A DNA stretch of 35,937 nt from Verrucomicrobiota bacterium (GCA_028873125.1 JAGWMQ010000022.1:1-35937), one strand, 5' to 3'. Numbered from the stretch's first letter, positions 22,115 through 30,973 are shown. Notes: a model not told the origin generated them from the sequence alone. Numbers and translations: made by a program.

Positions 22115-23244
22115 CGGGATCGGGCGGCAAATGGGTTGTCACCGGCTTCGGCGGCGGCGGAAATTTTTTCGCGCACCGGCGCATGGCGCGCGACACTGAA
22201 CAGCAGGCCGATGCCGGTGAGCATCGCCAGGAGGTTCGAGCCGCCGTAGCTGATGAAGGGCAGGGAAATCCCCTTGTTCGGCAGCGCGCTGGTGACGACG
22301 CCGATGTTGATGGCGGCCTGCAGCGAAATCAGAAGGGTGATGCCGGACGCCAGCAGGAAGCCGAACGTTTCGCGGGCGTTGAGGGCGATGCAAATGCCGC
22401 AGACGGCGATGATGGTGAAGGCCGCGATGACCAGCAGCGTGGCCAGCAAACCGAGTTCCTCGCCGATGTTGGCGAAAATAAAATCGGTGTGGATTTCGGG
22501 CAGGTAGCCGAATTTCCTCATGCCGTTGCCCAGACCGACGCCCAACCAGCCGCCCGAGCCGAGGCCGATCATGGCCTGCTGCGCCTGGAGGGCCGCGCCG
22601 TCAAGGTGCTGTTGCGGGTGCAGCCAGGCGAAAATGCGGTTCATCCGCAGCGGGTCGCGCAGGATGGCCACCGTGAAACCGGCCACCCCGGCCACTGCCG
22701 GAATCAGAAGGTGTCTCCAGCGGACACCGGCGACCAGCAACACGGCTCCAGCGACGGCCCCGAGGAGGACCGTCGTGCCCCGGTCCGGTTCAATGAAAAC
22801 CAGCCACAGAAGCGGCGCGGCAAAGATGCCGGGCAGCAGGATGCCGCGCTGGAACGTCTGCACGTGACGCTGATAACGGTCACCCAGCCAGGCCAGGAGA
22901 ATGATCAGCGCCAGCTTGCCCAGCTCGGACGGCTGGAACGTCATCGGGCCCAGGCCAATCCAGCGGTGCGCGCCGTGGCTGGCGTGGCCCACGCGCGGCG
23001 CGAACACCGACGCCAGGGCGGCCAGCGCCAGGATGTAAACCGGCCACGCCAGTTTTTTGAGCAGTCCGTAGTCCAACGCCGTCGCCACCGCGCAAAACAC
23101 CAGGCCGATGGCGCACCAGGTGGCCTGCATCATCAGGTCGCGTCCGCCGGTCGGCATCGTCATCATCGAGCTGTAAAGCATCACCAACCCCAAGGCGAGC
23201 AGGGCGGCCACGCAAAACGCCAGCGTTGTGACGGCAACTCTCAT
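22111..23244 (-). CDS. ftsW: SEDS peptidoglycan glycosyltransferase FtsW
   Basis: The 377-residue polytopic membrane protein, with about nine or ten hydrophobic helices, belongs to the SEDS family. It polymerises lipid II at the septum together with FtsI. The signature motifs are present: HRWIGLGPMTFQPSELGKLA, the acidic site region FIEPDRGTTVL, and the C-terminal NKGISLPFISYGGSNLLA. It is placed in the usual position between the upstream cluster genes and murG, and its stop overlaps the murG start. Confidence 0.95.
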   Translation of the reverse strand: MRVAVTTLAFCVAALLALGLVMLYSSMMTMPTGGRDLMMQATWCAIGLVFCAVATALDYGLLKKLAWPVYILALAALASVFAPRVGHASHGAHRWIGLGPMTFQPSELGKLALIILLAWLGDRYQRHVQTFQRGILLPGIFAAPLLWLVFIEPDRGTTVLLGAVAGAVLLVAGVRWRHLLIPAVAGVAGFTVAILRDPLRMNRIFAWLHPQQHLDGAALQAQQAMIGLGSGGWLGVGLGNGMRKFGYLPEIHTDFIFANIGEELGLLATLLVIAAFTIIAVCGICIALNARETFGFLLASGITLLISLQAAINIGVVTSALPNKGISLPFISYGGSNLLAMLTGIGLLFSVARHAPVREKISAAAEAGDNPFAARSR

Positions 23245-23288
23245 TTCAAAATTCCAAACAAACGCCCGCCGGTCACGGACCCGCAGGC

Positions 23289-24101
23289 CTATTGTCCCGG
23301 CGGCGGGTTGGACGGCACCGCCGGCACCGCCGGCACCGCGGGCACGGCGGACGTGGACGGCGCCACCTCCGGCGCCGGGGCGGCGGCGGGCGCGGACGAA
23401 GCCGGGATTTTCAGTTTCTGGCCCACCCGGATGTGGGTCGTGGTCAGATTGTTTTCCGATTCGATGGCCTTGACGGTGGTGCCGTGGCGGCGGGCGATGC
23501 GGGTCAGCGTGTCGCCGGACTTGACGACGTAGATTTGTTCGCCGCCGGTCGCCCCGCCGGCCAGGGTCGGGGCCGCCAAGGCCGGCGCGGCGCCGTTGGC
23601 GGCGCTCGTGGCTGAGGCGGGAATTTGGAGTTTTTGTCCGACCTTCAGCTTGCTCGGCGAGACGTTGGGATTGGCGTCCTCAAGGGCCTTGACGCTGACG
23701 CCAAATTTGTGCGCGATCTTCCAGAAGGAATCGCCCTTGACGACGACGTATTCGGTCGAGGGGGCTTCCTGCGCCACAGCCGGCGTTGTCGGCGCCACGG
23801 CGGGCGTCAAGGGAGGCGGCACCGGGGTGGTGACCGGCGGATTGCTGGCCTCGGGCGGCAGCACGGCGGTGTTGCTGGTCTCGGGCGGCAACACATTGGT
23901 TTCCGCCGGAAAATTACTCGACTCCGGCGGCAGTTGATTTTCAGACGGGTTCTGCTCGCGCTTGCAGCCCTGGATGAGCATGGCGGTGAGTCCGGTGATG
24001 CCCACGGCGAGCACGCAGAAGACGGCGAGTTTCATGCGTGAACGGCGTCGGCTCTGTTCCAGGAGCGAACCCTGGGGAATGAATGGATTGGGATGGTTCA
24101 T
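23289..24101 (-). CDS. Membrane-anchored protein with two LysM domains
   Basis: The 270-residue protein has a short cytoplasmic start, one hydrophobic segment (about residues 24-45) ending LIQGCKRE, and a Pro/Thr/Ser-rich linker with repeated PPE(T/A/S)SN. Two LysM peptidoglycan-binding domains follow (YVVVKGDSFWKIAHKFG to KVGQKLQIP, and YVVKSGDTLTRIARRHG to RVGQKLKIP). The Cys after the helix is near a lipobox but imperfect, so it could be a lipoprotein or a single-pass protein. The C-terminus carries a repeat of PAV triplets, encoded by four near-identical 9-mers at 23314-23349. A LysM gene within the dcw cluster suggests a role at the septal wall, but no enzymatic domain is visible. ATG 24101 is the first convincing start. 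Confidence 0.85.
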   Translation of the reverse strand: MNHPNPFIPQGSLLEQSRRRSRMKLAVFCVLAVGITGLTAMLIQGCKREQNPSENQLPPESSNFPAETNVLPPETSNTAVLPPEASNPPVTTPVPPPLTPAVAPTTPAVAQEAPSTEYVVVKGDSFWKIAHKFGVSVKALEDANPNVSPSKLKVGQKLQIPASATSAANGAAPALAAPTLAGGATGGEQIYVVKSGDTLTRIARRHGTTVKAIESENNLTTTHIRVGQKLKIPASSAPAAAPAPEVAPSTSAVPAVPAVPAVPSNPPPGQ

Positions 24102-24402
24102 GGTCTTGGCGCGGATGGCGTCCTTTCTTCGAGGTGGGTTTGATACGTTTGATTTTTCCGACGCGAAATGTTGCCTCGACAAATCCCGCGGCGGCTTAGA
24201 TTCATGCTGTTCATTATCTCGTGCGTCCGGTCGTCGGCAAAATGCCGGCGGGCGGGAAAAATTGAAACCGCGTCGCCGGGCCTTGTGCACCTGATCGCTT
24301 CCGCCGAAATCTTTAACAGCCCGACACCGTGCGCGCAAGCGGCAAACGGCCGAATTGCACCGCGGCACGAAGCCGGACTCGAACGGAATGTCGGCGCCAG
24401 GT
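24102..24402. other. Gap between mraY and the LysM gene
   Basis: This 301-base stretch between two genes of the same strand holds no convincing coding region. It contains one promoter-like pair for the minus strand (24213-24240). It is the largest break within the dcw cluster, which otherwise is nearly contiguous. Confidence 0.5.
24213..24240 (-). promoter_or_regulatory. Candidate internal promoter for the LysM-ftsW part of dcw
   Basis: On the minus strand TTGCCG (24240-24235) and GATAAT (24218-24213) are 16 bases apart, matching the sigma-70 boxes at four and five of six positions. They are about 110 bases before the LysM gene start. It would allow the downstream half of the cluster to be transcribed separately. 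Confidence 0.35.
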
Positions 24403-25554
24403 TCATCTCAGTTTCAGGGTGGCCAAGGCCACCACCGCGAAGAGCACGCACAAGATGTAAAAGCGCGTCACCACCTGCGACTCGTACCAACCCTTTTTCT
24501 CGAAATGATGGTGCAATGGCGCCATCAAAAAGAGTCTCCGTCCGGTCCCCGTGCGGCGGCGCGTGAACCGAAACCAGCCCGTCTGCAAAATCACCGAGGC
24601 GGCTTCCAGCACGAAGACGCCCCCGGCGATCACCAGCACAAACGGCTGGTGAATCAGCACCGCGATGATCCCGAAGGCACCGCCCAGCGCCAGCGAACCG
24701 GTGTCGCCCATGAACACCTGAGCCGGATGGCAGTTGAACCACAGGAATCCCAGCCCCGCGCCCAGCAGCGCCGAACAAAACACCGTCAACTCGCCCGCGC
24801 CCGGCACGTAGGGGATTTGCAGATAGGTCGCCGCCTTCACATTGCCCGCCAGATAGGTGAACACCAGAAAGACGAAGGCCACGATCAGCGCGCACCCGGT
24901 CGCCAACCCATCCAGGCCGTCGGTCAGATTGACGGCGTTGGACGCGCCCACCACCGCCAGCATCACTATCAAGATGCCCAGCCAGGCAGCGTCCGTGGCC
25001 ACCGGAAACTTGCAAAACGGCACGTTGATCTCCGAGACCAGCCGGCTCGTCGAAGGCGTCAGCCACAGATAAAAGCCGATGAACCCGCTCAACGCCGTCT
25101 GGGCCAGCAGCTTCACTCGTGGCGGGGTGCCGGCGCCGGCTTGCTGGATGATTTTGGCGTAATCGTCGTAAAACCCCAGCCCCGACAACGCCAGCACCGA
25201 CAGCAGCGTCAGCAACACCAGCTTGTTGTCCAGTTGCGTCCACAGGATGGTCGAGAAAAACAGCACCGCGACGATCAGCACGCCGCCCATGGTCGGCGTG
25301 CCCTTCTTGCTCAGAATCCGCGCGGCCAGGCCACCCGCGATTTCGGCCTTGTCCGCGTAATCCTGGCCAAACTTGAGTTGTTTGAGCCAGCGGATGATTT
25401 TCGGCCCGAGCCACCAGCTCAGGACCAGAGCCGTGATCGCCGCGCCCGCGCTCCGCACGGTGATGTAACGGAAGAGGCGCAGCCACGACAGGCGTTCCAT
25501 CCAGGGCGTTCCCCGCGCCCAATCGAGCAACTGCTGGCTTAAATAATAAAGCAT
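24403..25554 (-). CDS. mraY: Phospho-MurNAc-pentapeptide translocase MraY
   Basis: This is a 383-residue integral membrane enzyme that attaches phospho-MurNAc-pentapeptide to undecaprenyl phosphate (lipid I). The diagnostic sites are visible: PTMGG near the N-terminus, LGFYDDYAK with the Mg-binding Asp pair, NLTDGLDGLA, and the C-terminal HHHFEKKGW motif. About ten hydrophobic helices fill the rest. It starts nine bases after the murF stop. Confidence 0.97.
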   Translation of the reverse strand: MLYYLSQQLLDWARGTPWMERLSWLRLFRYITVRSAGAAITALVLSWWLGPKIIRWLKQLKFGQDYADKAEIAGGLAARILSKKGTPTMGGVLIVAVLFFSTILWTQLDNKLVLLTLLSVLALSGLGFYDDYAKIIQQAGAGTPPRVKLLAQTALSGFIGFYLWLTPSTSRLVSEINVPFCKFPVATDAAWLGILIVMLAVVGASNAVNLTDGLDGLATGCALIVAFVFLVFTYLAGNVKAATYLQIPYVPGAGELTVFCSALLGAGLGFLWFNCHPAQVFMGDTGSLALGGAFGIIAVLIHQPFVLVIAGGVFVLEAASVILQTGWFRFTRRRTGTGRRLFLMAPLHHHFEKKGWYESQVVTRFYILCVLFAVVALATLKLR

Positions 25555-25563
25555 CTGCGTCTT

Positions 25564-26949
25564 TCACGTCTTCTCCGACTTCAACGTTTCTGCGATGCGT
25601 TCCAAGCGCGACGCCCGCGACGCCTTCAACAATACCACGTCGCCCGGCTTCAAAAAATTCTTCACCGCCGTGACCGCCGCCTCGACGTTCTCAAATTCGA
25701 TGACGCGCGTCAGCCCGGCCGCGCGCGCGGCCCCGGCCGTGACCGGCGCCATGGCGCCGATGGCGAACAACTGGCCGACGCCCAACGCAGCAGCCCGCGT
25801 GCCGACTTCGGCGTGCGCCGCCTCACTGTGGGCGCCCAACTCGGCCATGTCGCCCAGGACCGCCACCCGCCGGCCTTGCAGCGGCAGGTCGCGCAGCGTC
25901 TCGAGCGCGGCGACCGTCGAATCGGCGTTGGCGTTATAGGCGTCGTCCAGCACCCGCACGCCGCCGGCCTCCCACAATTGCAGCCGCATCTTTGGCGGCT
26001 GGCATTCGGCCAGGCCGCGCTGGATTTCAGCGCGGCCCAGGCCGAGTTCCTCACTGACCGCTGCGGCAAACAGGGCGTTGACCACCTGGTGGCGGCCGAG
26101 CAGTCCGATCCGATACTCGCCGCCCAAGGCCGCCATGGGCGCACCCACCCGAAAGGTCGCGCCATTTCGGTCCAGGCGGATCCGATCCGCGCGCCAGTCG
26201 TTTTTATCTCCGAATCCGACCCTGACCACCCTGGCACGGGTCCGTTGAACCAGTCCTTCCGTCCAGTCGTTGTCGCCATTGACAAAGAGCGTTCCATCCT
26301 CCGGCAGCAACTCCGCCAGGCGGCCCTCCTCCTGCGCGACGCCGGCGACGTCACCGAAAAATTCCAGATGTTCCCGCCCGATGTTGGTGGTGACGCCGTA
26401 TCGGGGCCGGATTGTTTTCACCAGCGGGGCCAGCTCTCCCGGATGGTTCGTGCCCGCTTCCAGCACGGCGGCCTGGTGGACGGATTCCAGACGCAACAGC
26501 GTCAGCGGAACGCCGATGTCGTTGTTGAAACTGGCCTCGCTCCGGAGCGTTCTCAACTTCCGGTTTAATGTCGAGGCAATCAGTTCCTTCACCGTCGTCT
26601 TGCCGTTGGAACCGGCGACGCAGACCACCGGCAAATCGAAATCGCGCCGGTAGGCCGCGGCCAGTTTTCCGAGCGCGGCGCGCGGGTCGTCCACGGCCAG
26701 CACGGCGCATTCCGGCGCTGCCGCCGGAATTTTTCCCTTTCCGACGACGACGGCGGCGGCGCCTTTGGCCGCGACTTCGTTCAAAAAGTCGTGGCCGTCA
26801 AACCGTTCGCCTTTGATCGCGAAAAACACGTCGCCCCGCCTGGCCTGCCGGGAATCGGTGCAGACGTTTTGGATCAATGCCTGGCCCCCGCCGCGCCGGA
26901 TTTCGGCGCCGCAGGCCCCGGCGATAAATTTCAAAGAGCGCGGTTCCAC
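25564..26949 (-). CDS. murF: UDP-MurNAc-tripeptide--D-Ala-D-Ala ligase MurF
   Basis: The 461-residue Mur ligase adds D-Ala-D-Ala to the UDP-MurNAc-tripeptide in the cytoplasm. It has the N-terminal domain with TDSRQARRGDVFFAIKGERFDGH (seen in pieces), the ATP-binding AGSNGKTTVKE, an NIGREHLEFFGDV segment and the C-terminal DDAYNANADS motif of MurF. These fix it as MurF rather than MurE. The start is GTG 26949 with a GAGG sequence about seven bases upstream. It overlaps the small upstream gene by 19 bases. The usual murE neighbour is missing. Confidence 0.95.
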   Translation of the reverse strand: MEPRSLKFIAGACGAEIRRGGGQALIQNVCTDSRQARRGDVFFAIKGERFDGHDFLNEVAAKGAAAVVVGKGKIPAAAPECAVLAVDDPRAALGKLAAAYRRDFDLPVVCVAGSNGKTTVKELIASTLNRKLRTLRSEASFNNDIGVPLTLLRLESVHQAAVLEAGTNHPGELAPLVKTIRPRYGVTTNIGREHLEFFGDVAGVAQEEGRLAELLPEDGTLFVNGDNDWTEGLVQRTRARVVRVGFGDKNDWRADRIRLDRNGATFRVGAPMAALGGEYRIGLLGRHQVVNALFAAAVSEELGLGRAEIQRGLAECQPPKMRLQLWEAGGVRVLDDAYNANADSTVAALETLRDLPLQGRRVAVLGDMAELGAHSEAAHAEVGTRAAALGVGQLFAIGAMAPVTAGAARAAGLTRVIEFENVEAAVTAVKNFLKPGDVVLLKASRASRLERIAETLKSEKT

Positions 26950-27116
26950 AAGGCTACCTCAGCAAAAACGTAAACCGCGGACATCACCCCTTGTTCCAGG
27001 AGGCGCGTTTTGACCTTCAACCACGTCGTCGTGGCGGGCAGGGAGGACAACACCAGCCCCGCGGCCAGGAAAAGTCCGGCCAGCATTCCAAAAAGTTGAG
27101 GGCGCGATGGGCTCAT
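26931..27116 (-). CDS. Small predicted membrane protein between ftsI and murF
   Basis: This 61-residue reading begins 10 bases after the ftsI stop and ends 19 bases inside murF. That spacing is what translational coupling would give. The protein has one hydrophobic helix (about residues 8-27: LFGMLAGLFLAAGLVLSSLP) and a short soluble tail containing WLKVKTR. I do not recognise the family. It sits where murE normally lies. It could be a real small membrane protein or the remnant of a longer secreted protein. Confidence 0.4.
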   Translation of the reverse strand: MSPSRPQLFGMLAGLFLAAGLVLSSLPATTTWLKVKTRLLEQGVMSAVYVFAEVALWNRAL

Positions 27117-27126
27117 GGTTTCAGGC

Positions 27127-29010
27127 TCAGTGAGCGCCTTTTTCCGCGACGAGTGGCGGCGATGGGTTCGGTGGCGGCGCGCTTTTGTCCGGCGGAATGT
27201 TCAAATAACTGGCGCAGCGCCCGGCGATTTCCCGGAACACCGGTCCGCAAGCCTGTCCACCATAAAAGCCTTCCTTGGGATCGTCCATCACCACGGAGAT
27301 GCAGAGCTGCGGATCGTCCGCCGGAAAAAATCCGATGAACGACGCGAAATAGTGGCCGTGCTCGTAGCCGTTGGGCCCGACCTTTTGCGCGGTGCCCGTC
27401 TTGCCCGCGACGGTATAGTCCTTCAACGCCGCCTCCGGCGCGGTGCCTTCGCGGGTCGGGACCGTTTTCAGGGCCTCGACCATGAGGCGCGCCACCGCCG
27501 GGCGGATGACCTGCCGCACCATTTGCGGTTCATACTGCTGCACCGCGTTTCCGTTGCGGTCCGTCAGGCGGCTGACCAGCATCGGCTGCATCAGCCGTCC
27601 GCCGTCGGCAATGGCGCCCATGGCCATGACCATCTGCAGTCGCGTCACGGCCACGCCCTGGCCCATGGGAATCTGCACGATGGAGACCTTGCTCCAATCC
27701 TTGACCGGATGCAAAATGCCGGGAACTTCGCCGGGCAGGGGAACGCCGGTCCGCTGGCCGAAGCCAAATCTCCAGGCGTAGTTGTAAAGCTCGTCGGCGC
27801 CGAGCCGGAGACCGATTTTTGCCGCGCCGATGTTGGAGGATTTGGTGATGATGCTTTCGGTCGTCAAAATCCCAAACCGCTCGTGGTCGTGCAAAATCCG
27901 GCCGGCATAGGCAAACTGCCCGTGCCCGCAATCGAACAAATCATTCAGATGCACCACGCCGTCGTTCAACGCCCCGGACACGACGACGATCTTGAAGGTG
28001 GAACCCGGTTCCATCAGGTCGGTGATGACGCGGTCGCGCCGCGCGGCGACGGGCGCGGCGCCCGGATTGTTCGGGTCGAAGTCAGGCAGCGTGGCCATGG
28101 CCAGGATTTCTCCCGTGGCCGGGCGGATGACGATGCCGGTGATGCTTCGGGGAGAATGTTCCTGCATCCCCTTGGCCAGCGCGGTTTCGACAATGTGTTG
28201 AATCACCGCGTCAATCGTCAGGACGACGTTCAATCCGTCGCGCGGCTGCACGTTCTCGTCCCGCAAGGCGACCAACTCGCGCCGCCGGCGGTCCGTCTCC
28301 GTGACGCACCACCCGGCGACCCCGCTCAGGGCGGAATTCATCATCAGTTCGATGCCGTCGCGTCCGACCGTCTGCACCAGGGGCCGGCCGTCCAGCACCG
28401 TTTCATCGCTGCCGACGAATCCCAGCACGTGCGCCGCCAGTGCGCCATTGGGATACACCCGCAACTGATCGTCCACGGGGTCGGTAAAGATTGCGGATTG
28501 GCGCAAATTGTGCAGGAACAGGCGCTGGGTCCCTGACAGCGCGGCCTCGTCCACGCCGAACGACAGATGGTTCATCGCCTGATGGATTTCCTGCCACGTC
28601 TCGTCCGTAACCTTGCGCTGGAGCACCACATAACGGTTGGTGACCATCCCGCCTTTTCCATCCGGGTGGACTCGCGGCAGCAACTTTTGGAACAGATCGG
28701 CTTCGTTGAGGCGCAGCAACGGCGCCAGGGCGTGCGCGACCACGGCCTGCTGGTTGCCGATCAACACCGGGTCGGCGCAGACGGTTTTGACGAAGACGCT
28801 CGTGGCCAGTTGGTTTCCGCGGACATCGTCAATGTCGCCCCGGCGGGGCTCTCGCCAGAATTCGCGCTGGGTGTTCTGCTCGGCCAGCTCCGCCAGCTCG
28901 TCGTGCCGGAAGACCTGCAGGTCCACCAGCCGGTAGCCCAGGCCGGTGAAGGCCAGCGCCACCAGCGTCAGCAGCAGCAGTGCCCGTTTGAGTTGCAGTC
29001 GTTTGGTCAT
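27127..29010 (-). CDS. ftsI: Septal peptidoglycan transpeptidase FtsI (PBP3)
   Basis: The 627-residue class B penicillin-binding protein crosslinks septal peptidoglycan. It has a short cytoplasmic start, one membrane helix (about residues 10-27), a pedestal domain starting at EFWREPRRGDIDDVRG (RGxIxDRxG-like), and the transpeptidase domain. The active site is S337-T-F-K340, followed by SSN (391-393) and K537-T-G. It lies between ftsL and the small membrane gene, in the usual dcw order. Confidence 0.96.
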   Translation of the reverse strand: MTKRLQLKRALLLLTLVALAFTGLGYRLVDLQVFRHDELAELAEQNTQREFWREPRRGDIDDVRGNQLATSVFVKTVCADPVLIGNQQAVVAHALAPLLRLNEADLFQKLLPRVHPDGKGGMVTNRYVVLQRKVTDETWQEIHQAMNHLSFGVDEAALSGTQRLFLHNLRQSAIFTDPVDDQLRVYPNGALAAHVLGFVGSDETVLDGRPLVQTVGRDGIELMMNSALSGVAGWCVTETDRRRRELVALRDENVQPRDGLNVVLTIDAVIQHIVETALAKGMQEHSPRSITGIVIRPATGEILAMATLPDFDPNNPGAAPVAARRDRVITDLMEPGSTFKIVVVSGALNDGVVHLNDLFDCGHGQFAYAGRILHDHERFGILTTESIITKSSNIGAAKIGLRLGADELYNYAWRFGFGQRTGVPLPGEVPGILHPVKDWSKVSIVQIPMGQGVAVTRLQMVMAMGAIADGGRLMQPMLVSRLTDRNGNAVQQYEPQMVRQVIRPAVARLMVEALKTVPTREGTAPEAALKDYTVAGKTGTAQKVGPNGYEHGHYFASFIGFFPADDPQLCISVVMDDPKEGFYGGQACGPVFREIAGRCASYLNIPPDKSAPPPNPSPPLVAEKGAH

Positions 29011-29084
29011 CGTCCAACCGGCCGGCCGCCCGCGGCGATCGGTTCCTCACCACCGACGGCGTCACGGGCGGCGGCCGAAAAGTG

Positions 29085-29459
29085 TCACGGCGCAGTTGTG
29101 CCGGCCGGCCGCGAGGCGAACTGGCTCGGCGTTGCCTTTTGACTTTGCGCCGGCTCCGGCAGCCAGACGATTTGCGACGGCTGCGCGGGCGCCAGGCCCA
29201 GGTTCATCCCGCGCACGCGCTGATCAAGCATGACCGGCGAGCGCAGCATCGAGAGCTGGTCGCTCAATTTCCGGTTGTCGCTCTGCAACTGCGCCAGGCG
29301 GATTTCACGCTGGCGGATTTGCACGCCCAGCCGGTAAATTTGGCCCTTTTGCCAGACGTAACCGACCGCCGAGCCGGCAATCAACAGGCACAAAAACAGA
29401 GCCTTGATCGCCGGACCGAACCGGATCGCGGCGGACTGGCTTTTCCGATTTCTTGCCAT
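29085..29459 (-). CDS. ftsL: FtsL-like divisome protein
   Basis: The 124-residue protein has a basic N-terminus (MARNRKSQ), one membrane helix (about residues 19-37), then a predicted coiled coil rich in Gln, Arg and Leu (IRQREIRLAQLQSDNRKLSDQL, seen as heptads) and a Pro/Ala-rich end. This architecture and its place between rsmH and ftsI define FtsL-type proteins, which have little sequence conservation. I favour ATG 29459 because GGAGG lies four to five bases upstream. An in-frame ATG at 29522, directly after the rsmH stop, would add 21 charged residues. Confidence 0.8.
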   Translation of the reverse strand: MARNRKSQSAAIRFGPAIKALFLCLLIAGSAVGYVWQKGQIYRLGVQIRQREIRLAQLQSDNRKLSDQLSMLRSPVMLDQRVRGMNLGLAPAQPSQIVWLPEPAQSQKATPSQFASRPAGTTAP

Positions 29460-29479
29460 CTTGCCTCCGTCTTCGCGCT

Positions 29480-29510
29480 CCTCCTCGTCTGTTTGTTGAC
29501 GGCGAGGAGG
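29480..29510. promoter_or_regulatory. Hairpin between rsmH and ftsL
   Basis: CCTCCTCG (29480-29487) and CGAGGAGG (29503-29510) form a perfect eight-base stem with a 15-base loop. It lies between the rsmH stop and the favoured ftsL start. It could tune translation or mRNA processing at this junction. If the longer ftsL start is used, it is coding. Confidence 0.4.
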
Positions 29511-29522
29511 GCGATGCTCCAT

Positions 29523-30455
29523 TCAAGTCTTCTCCAAAAGTCTCAGTTGCGCGCTGCGGCTGCGCGGATTTCCCTTTAGCTCCAATTCGCCGGGCGTCAC
29601 CGCCTTGCGCCTCACCCATATGAACTCCGGCGCGCGCGGCTGGCGCAACTCCGGCACATCCACGTCGCCGCCAAACGTGTAGGACCGGGTCTTTTCGCGG
29701 CCAAACTCCTTGACCACGCGGTCTTCGAGCGAGTGAAACGTGATCACCGCCAGCCGCCCGCCCGGTTTCAAGATTTTCGCGGCCGCCTCCAAACCGCGTT
29801 TCAAAGAGCCGATTTCGTCATTGACCGCAATCCGCAGCGCCAGGAAAACCCGGGTGGCCGGATGCGTTTTCCTTCCGCGCCGCGGCGCAACGCCTTCAAT
29901 CACCTCCGCGAGATGCCGTGTCGTTTCAATTTTTTTCCGCTCGCGCTCCCGCGCGATCGCCGCAGCCAGCCGCCGCGACTCGCGTTCGCCGCCGAACTCC
30001 CAAAAAATGCGCGCCAGATCCCCGGCGTCGGCGCCGTTGACCAGATCCGCCGCGGTCAACGTTTGGCGCGGATCCATCCGCATGTCCAGCGGTCCCTCCC
30101 GCTGGAAGCTGAAGCCGCGCTCCGGGAGGTCCAGTTGGGGCGAACTGACGCCCAAGTCCAACAAAACGCCGTCACAACTGCCCGCCGGAATCCACTGGCC
30201 CAGGTCGCCAAAATTGCCTTGCCGGATTTCAAACCGTCCGGCGAATTTTTCCGTCAGCCGCGTTCGGGCGGCCTCAACCGCGACGCCATCGCGATCGCAC
30301 CCAAACAGCCATCCAGTCGGCGAACTGGCGTTCAAAATGCTCTCCGCGTGCCCGCCCCCACCAATCGTACCGTCGGCGTAGCAGCCGCCTGGCCGCGGGT
30401 TCAGCGCGGCCAGCACCTCCGCCGCCATCACTGTTTTGTGAGCGAACTCGGGCAC
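29523..30455 (-). CDS. rsmH: 16S rRNA m4C1402 methyltransferase RsmH
   Basis: The 310-residue SAM-dependent methyltransferase (MraW) modifies C1402 of 16S rRNA. It begins with HKTVMAAEVLAAL, then the SAM-binding DGTIGGGGHAESIL, LLDLGVSSPQLDLPERGFSF and RVFLALRIAVNDE, and ends with ITFHSLEDRVVKEF. These are all typical. It is the second conserved gene of the dcw cluster after mraZ, here with an extra gene between them. Confidence 0.97.
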   Translation of the reverse strand: MPEFAHKTVMAAEVLAALNPRPGGCYADGTIGGGGHAESILNASSPTGWLFGCDRDGVAVEAARTRLTEKFAGRFEIRQGNFGDLGQWIPAGSCDGVLLDLGVSSPQLDLPERGFSFQREGPLDMRMDPRQTLTAADLVNGADAGDLARIFWEFGGERESRRLAAAIARERERKKIETTRHLAEVIEGVAPRRGRKTHPATRVFLALRIAVNDEIGSLKRGLEAAAKILKPGGRLAVITFHSLEDRVVKEFGREKTRSYTFGGDVDVPELRQPRAPEFIWVRRKAVTPGELELKGNPRSRSAQLRLLEKT

Positions 30456-30473
30456 TGCGCATGGCGGTTGTCA

Positions 30474-30971
30474 TCAAAGGGTCGTCGCCTTCAGCAGGCG
30501 GTCGCCCAGGAGTTCCCATGGTTTTTTCGCGCGCGACACTCCCTCCGGGGCGGTGGCCGGACGCGACTTGATGGGCACCACGTCCACGTCCGCGTCACTT
30601 AAATCGTTGTGAACCACCTTGACCCGGTCCAGCGAAAGTTCCGGCTGCACCACCGTCCGGCCCGGACCGGCCGGCGCGGCCCGAAACAGGGATACCGGAT
30701 TCAATTTACGCGCCCAGCGGCTTTTCGTGGCGCGAGGCGGCGGCGCGTCGGCCGGCGGCTTTTGCGCCCCGGCGTCGAGGTCCTTCGTCGCGGGTGCGAC
30801 CGGCACGGAGGACGCGGTGGCCGCAATCGGGGCGGTTTCACCTCCCGTGGTGAACGGGTTTCTTGCCGGGCCGAATTTCGGCAGATAAAACTGTTTCCTG
30901 ACGCGATAGGAAATTGCCTCGCGTCCGCTCATCACGCTTTTTCCCGCAATCAGCCATTTTGCCAGGTTCAT
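30474..30971 (-). CDS. Hypothetical protein between mraZ and rsmH
   Basis: The 165-residue protein is not one I recognise. Its N-terminus (NLAKWLIAGKSVMSGREAISYRVRKQFYLPKF, seen in parts) is compact and looks folded. The middle is Pro/Ala-rich and disordered, and the end contains KKPWELLGDRLL. ATG 30971 has GGAG five bases upstream, formed by the end of mraZ, and is preferred over GTG 30977, which overlaps the mraZ stop. The tight spacing with mraZ and rsmH supports a real gene. Its position suggests a cell-envelope or division role, but there is no motif to show it. Confidence 0.7.
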   Translation of the reverse strand: MNLAKWLIAGKSVMSGREAISYRVRKQFYLPKFGPARNPFTTGGETAPIAATASSVPVAPATKDLDAGAQKPPADAPPPRATKSRWARKLNPVSLFRAAPAGPGRTVVQPELSLDRVKVVHNDLSDADVDVVPIKSRPATAPEGVSRAKKPWELLGDRLLKATTL

Positions 30972-30973
30972 AA

